Shown: piece by piece, positions 61,872-64,000 of the stretch
How the letters are laid out: the number at the start of each line of letters is the position of its first letter
How positions within the stretch are numbered: position 1 is the stretch's first letter
Assembly (NCBI GenBank): GCA_964518905.1
Contig: CAZFJL010000015.1
Location: forward strand, 19,116-83,115
DNA length: 64,000 nucleotides
Direction of reading: 5' to 3'
From: RDYZ01 sp964518905
GTDB lineage: Bacteria; Cyanobacteriota; Cyanobacteriia; Cyanobacteriales; Geitlerinemataceae
The notes under the pieces: generated by a model
The model's database searches: none
What the model was told of the DNA's origin: nothing
Seen by the model: the letters and a program-made list of their open reading frames with translations, nothing else
Translations under genes and position numbers: made by a program

Positions 61872-62080
61872 ATTCGCTGATGCCTGACATCGTGTCGCTC
61901 ACCCTCGATCAATTCCTCGCGCAACCGGAAACGAAGCCCGCGAGCGAATACCACGCGGGTGAAATTCATCATGTTGATCATGTCCATCGAGAGTGCGGAA
62001 ATAATCGCCCTTCTCGACACTTTACGTTAAGCATGAACTCCGATTTTCGTAAGATGCTGAGTGTGAGAACGATAGAGTAA
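61868..62080 (+). pseudogene. Truncated second Uma2-family gene
   Basis: The 70-residue frame begins MNSLMPDIVSLTLDQFLAQP, followed by ETKPASEYHAGEIHHVDHV. LTLDQFLAQPETKPASEYHAGEI is the typical Uma2 N-terminus, but the catalytic part is missing and the rest is unrelated. The frame runs into the kinase promoter region. It is probably the remnant of a tandem Uma2 copy, coupled by ATGA to the intact one. Confidence 0.72.
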
Positions 62081-62113
62081 TGTGATACTTAACCGACCAC
62101 TCCTCAAACGTTC

Positions 62114-63826
62114 ATGCTCTGGCAACCGGGTTTAATCCTCAATAACATCTACCGAATCGATCGGCAGTTCGATGGTGGTAGCGTCGGTGTCATCTACCAA
62201 GCGACGGATCTCAAGCAAGACCGAACGGTGGCCATCAAGACACTAAACCCGACACACATTGCGGGTGATCGCTTCCAACAGAAACAAGTCAAATTCATTA
62301 ACGAAGCGATGAAGCTCGCGAAGCTTCAACATCGTCACATCGTAGACGTGTTCGAGGTGGTTGAATTCGATGGCATTTTCGGCATCGTGATGGAGTTTGT
62401 CAAAGGCGAAAATTTGGCCGAATGCTTACAGCAGCAAGGTCAGCCATTTTGCGAGTCGATCGCCCTGGGTTACATCCAGCAGATCGGTGAGGCGCTGGTG
62501 GTGTTACACGATCGCGGGATGCTACACCGGGATGTCAAACCACTGAATATTATGCGACGAGCGGCCAACCCAGCAGAAGCGGTGTTAATTGACTTTGGTC
62601 TGGCGCGAGAGTTGGAGTTTGGTGTCACCCAAGCCTTAACAAACGTGGGAACGCCTGCCTATGCCGCGCCAGAACAGTTTCATCAGCAACGCGAAGCGCA
62701 GGTGAAACCGGGAGCTTATACCGATGTATATGGATTGGCTGCAACGCTGTACGCGCTGGTCACCAACCAGAATCCATTTCCGGCAGAGTTTCGCTTACAA
62801 GGGGCGTTATTAATTCCACCGCATCAGCAAAACAAGTCTGTGTCGAAGCGGGTGAGTCAGGCGATCGTTCGGGGTATGGCGCTCGACCCCTCAGAGCGAT
62901 CGGCAACGGTCGCAGAATTTTTAGAGGATTTGGGTCTCGGGATTCAGCAGCACCCATCGCAAAAGACGTCAGTAGGGGGTCAGTTACAGCAGTTTTGGAC
63001 GAAAACCGTGGAAGTCGATCTTCGGGGAAACATCACCCAGCGCCGCACGATCCATCCAGAATATTTTACCGAACACGTCAACGGCATCGGGATTGATATG
63101 GTGTCGATCGCAGGGGGACGATTTGTGATGGAGTCCCTGAGCGCTGAAGCAGACCGTAATGAGAGGGAAAGCCCGCAGCCAAATCATGTCAGCCTACCCT
63201 CGTTTTTCATGAGCCGCTTTGCTGTAACCCAAGCCCAGTGGAGAGCCGTCGCCCAACTACCGCCCGTCCAGGAAAACCTCGACCCCGACCCCGCCAACTT
63301 TAAGGGGGATCAGCGCCCCGTCGAGCAAGTGAGCTGGGACGACGCTCAAGAATTTTGTCGGCGACTGTCTCAGGCGACTGGCAAAGCTTACCAACTGCCC
63401 CGCGAAGCCGCCTGGGAATACGCCTGTCGTGCGGGAAGCACAACCCCCTTTGCCTTTGGGGCAACCTTAAGTGCTGATATCGCCAACTATGATGGCAACT
63501 ACGTTTACGCCAACGGCAAGCAAGGCTTACGGCGACAAAAAACCACCCCAGTCGGAACCTTTGCGCCGAATGCTTGGGGCTTGTATGACATGCATGGCAA
63601 CATTTGGGAGTGGTGTGAAGATAGTTGGCATGGTAGCTACAACGACGCACCAACCGGCGATCCAGCTTGTATTGATAATAGTTCAGAGTTCAAGATCTTG
63701 CATGGTGGCTCCTGGAACGATATTCCGTGGAGCTGTCGATCGGCGAATCGTTACTACTTTTCGCGCGGCCTCCGTCTCAACCTCATTGGTTTTCGCCTTT
63801 TTCTTCCGGGTAGTGATGCACTGTGA
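62114..63826 (+). CDS. Ser/Thr protein kinase fused to formylglycine-generating-enzyme-like domain
   Basis: The 570-residue protein has a Hanks-type kinase at about residues 10-270: FDGGSVGVIYQATD loop, VAIKTLNP lysine, LHRDVKPLNIM, LIDFGLARELE and GTPAYAAPEQF. A linker leads to an FGE-sulfatase (SUMF1/EgtB/PvdO) domain at about 325-565 with MVSIAGGRFVME, FMSRFAVTQAQW, RPVEQVSWDDAQEF, YQLPREAAWEYACRAG, LYDMHGNIWEWCED and LHGGSWND. No active-site cysteine pair typical of oxygen-dependent FGE is evident, so the C-terminal domain may only bind a ligand, as in Pkn1-like kinases. It lies 34 bases after the Uma2 fragment. Confidence 0.92.
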   Translation: MLWQPGLILNNIYRIDRQFDGGSVGVIYQATDLKQDRTVAIKTLNPTHIAGDRFQQKQVKFINEAMKLAKLQHRHIVDVFEVVEFDGIFGIVMEFVKGENLAECLQQQGQPFCESIALGYIQQIGEALVVLHDRGMLHRDVKPLNIMRRAANPAEAVLIDFGLARELEFGVTQALTNVGTPAYAAPEQFHQQREAQVKPGAYTDVYGLAATLYALVTNQNPFPAEFRLQGALLIPPHQQNKSVSKRVSQAIVRGMALDPSERSATVAEFLEDLGLGIQQHPSQKTSVGGQLQQFWTKTVEVDLRGNITQRRTIHPEYFTEHVNGIGIDMVSIAGGRFVMESLSAEADRNERESPQPNHVSLPSFFMSRFAVTQAQWRAVAQLPPVQENLDPDPANFKGDQRPVEQVSWDDAQEFCRRLSQATGKAYQLPREAAWEYACRAGSTTPFAFGATLSADIANYDGNYVYANGKQGLRRQKTTPVGTFAPNAWGLYDMHGNIWEWCEDSWHGSYNDAPTGDPACIDNSSEFKILHGGSWNDIPWSCRSANRYYFSRGLRLNLIGFRLFLPGSDAL

Positions 63827-63948
63827 TGCACTGTAATGCAGCTTGATCGCTGAAACCCCGAAGTGCTCCACGGTTCAAAGTCGATCAACCATTACTTCGC
63901 ATCACTACCGAGGCCTATTGAATGGCCAGGGATGCATTCTTAGAACGT

Positions 63949-64000
63949 TGACATCCTCCCCAGCCTAAAGGCGTGGGGATTCCCAGTCTGACCATTACCT
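63949..64000 (-). mobile_element. End of an IS200/IS605-type (TnpB) element running out of the window
   Basis: On the minus strand, GAATCCCCACGCCTTTAGGC then TGGGGAGGATGTCAA reads like the conserved 3' end of cyanobacterial TnpB elements, with the hairpin CCCCAGCC/GGCGTGGGG. The transposon-associated gene would lie to the right, outside the window, on the minus strand. In such elements this hairpin is the end of the omega-RNA scaffold, and the flanking sequence at 63948 and leftward would act as its guide; this is inferred from the known IS200/IS605 arrangement. Confidence 0.72.

Overview
The window is from a cyanobacterial chromosome. It carries petN (cytochrome b6f), psbV (cytochrome c-550 of photosystem II), a crtD-type carotenoid desaturase, a glycine-poor RRM RNA-binding protein, a RemA/guanylate kinase pair, accD, ilvH and several DUF4347, RTX and WD40-kinase proteins typical of the phylum. 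The palindrome GCGATCGC (HIP1) and its core recur throughout. Most of the window has moderately high GC; I cannot name the genus.

Layout. 1-1179 is a cytochrome P450 cut by the left edge. 1401-5172 is an RND efflux permease with a miniature membrane-fusion partner. 5431-7304 is an ECF-like sigma factor with its membrane anti-sigma factor. 7534-7623 is the 29-codon petN. 8469-16345 holds crtD, a 7Fe ferredoxin, a Spy-like periplasmic protein, a UvrD-like helicase and an RRM protein. 17940-20548 is a Wzt-like polysaccharide ABC ATPase followed by a glycosyltransferase. 20765-30720 holds a small conserved protein, a large hybrid histidine kinase, an aminotransferase, MgtE, a histone-H1-like protein and an SDR/PhyH fusion. 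31798-40000 is mainly housekeeping: GT2, RqcH, RemA, Gmk, tRNA-Leu(UAG), PsbV, AccD, IlvH.

41303-44174 is the most unusual segment: an AT-rich three-gene island encoding a SAM methyltransferase, a Cys/Met-metabolism PLP enzyme and a PhyH-type Fe(II)/2-oxoglutarate enzyme. In the last, the usual HxD iron-binding motif reads H-V-G, the signature of non-heme iron halogenases. The island lies between small palindromic (MITE-like) elements, and its best promoter candidate sits at the end of one of them. Together this suggests a compact, possibly horizontally acquired pathway in which halogenation may be coupled to PLP-dependent elimination or substitution. That reading is inference and untested.

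44520-63826 holds typA, nadK, a DUF4347/beta-helix/RTX surface protein with a convergent ABC exporter, two differently built Ser/Thr kinases (zinc ribbon + WD40, and FGE-sulfatase), a GHL10-type glycosyl hydrolase, a run of secreted or RTX proteins with a YidD-like protein, and Uma2 nuclease genes. The right edge enters the end of an IS200/IS605-type (TnpB) element. At least five families of short palindromic repeats are scattered between genes, several at convergent gene ends where they may act as terminators.
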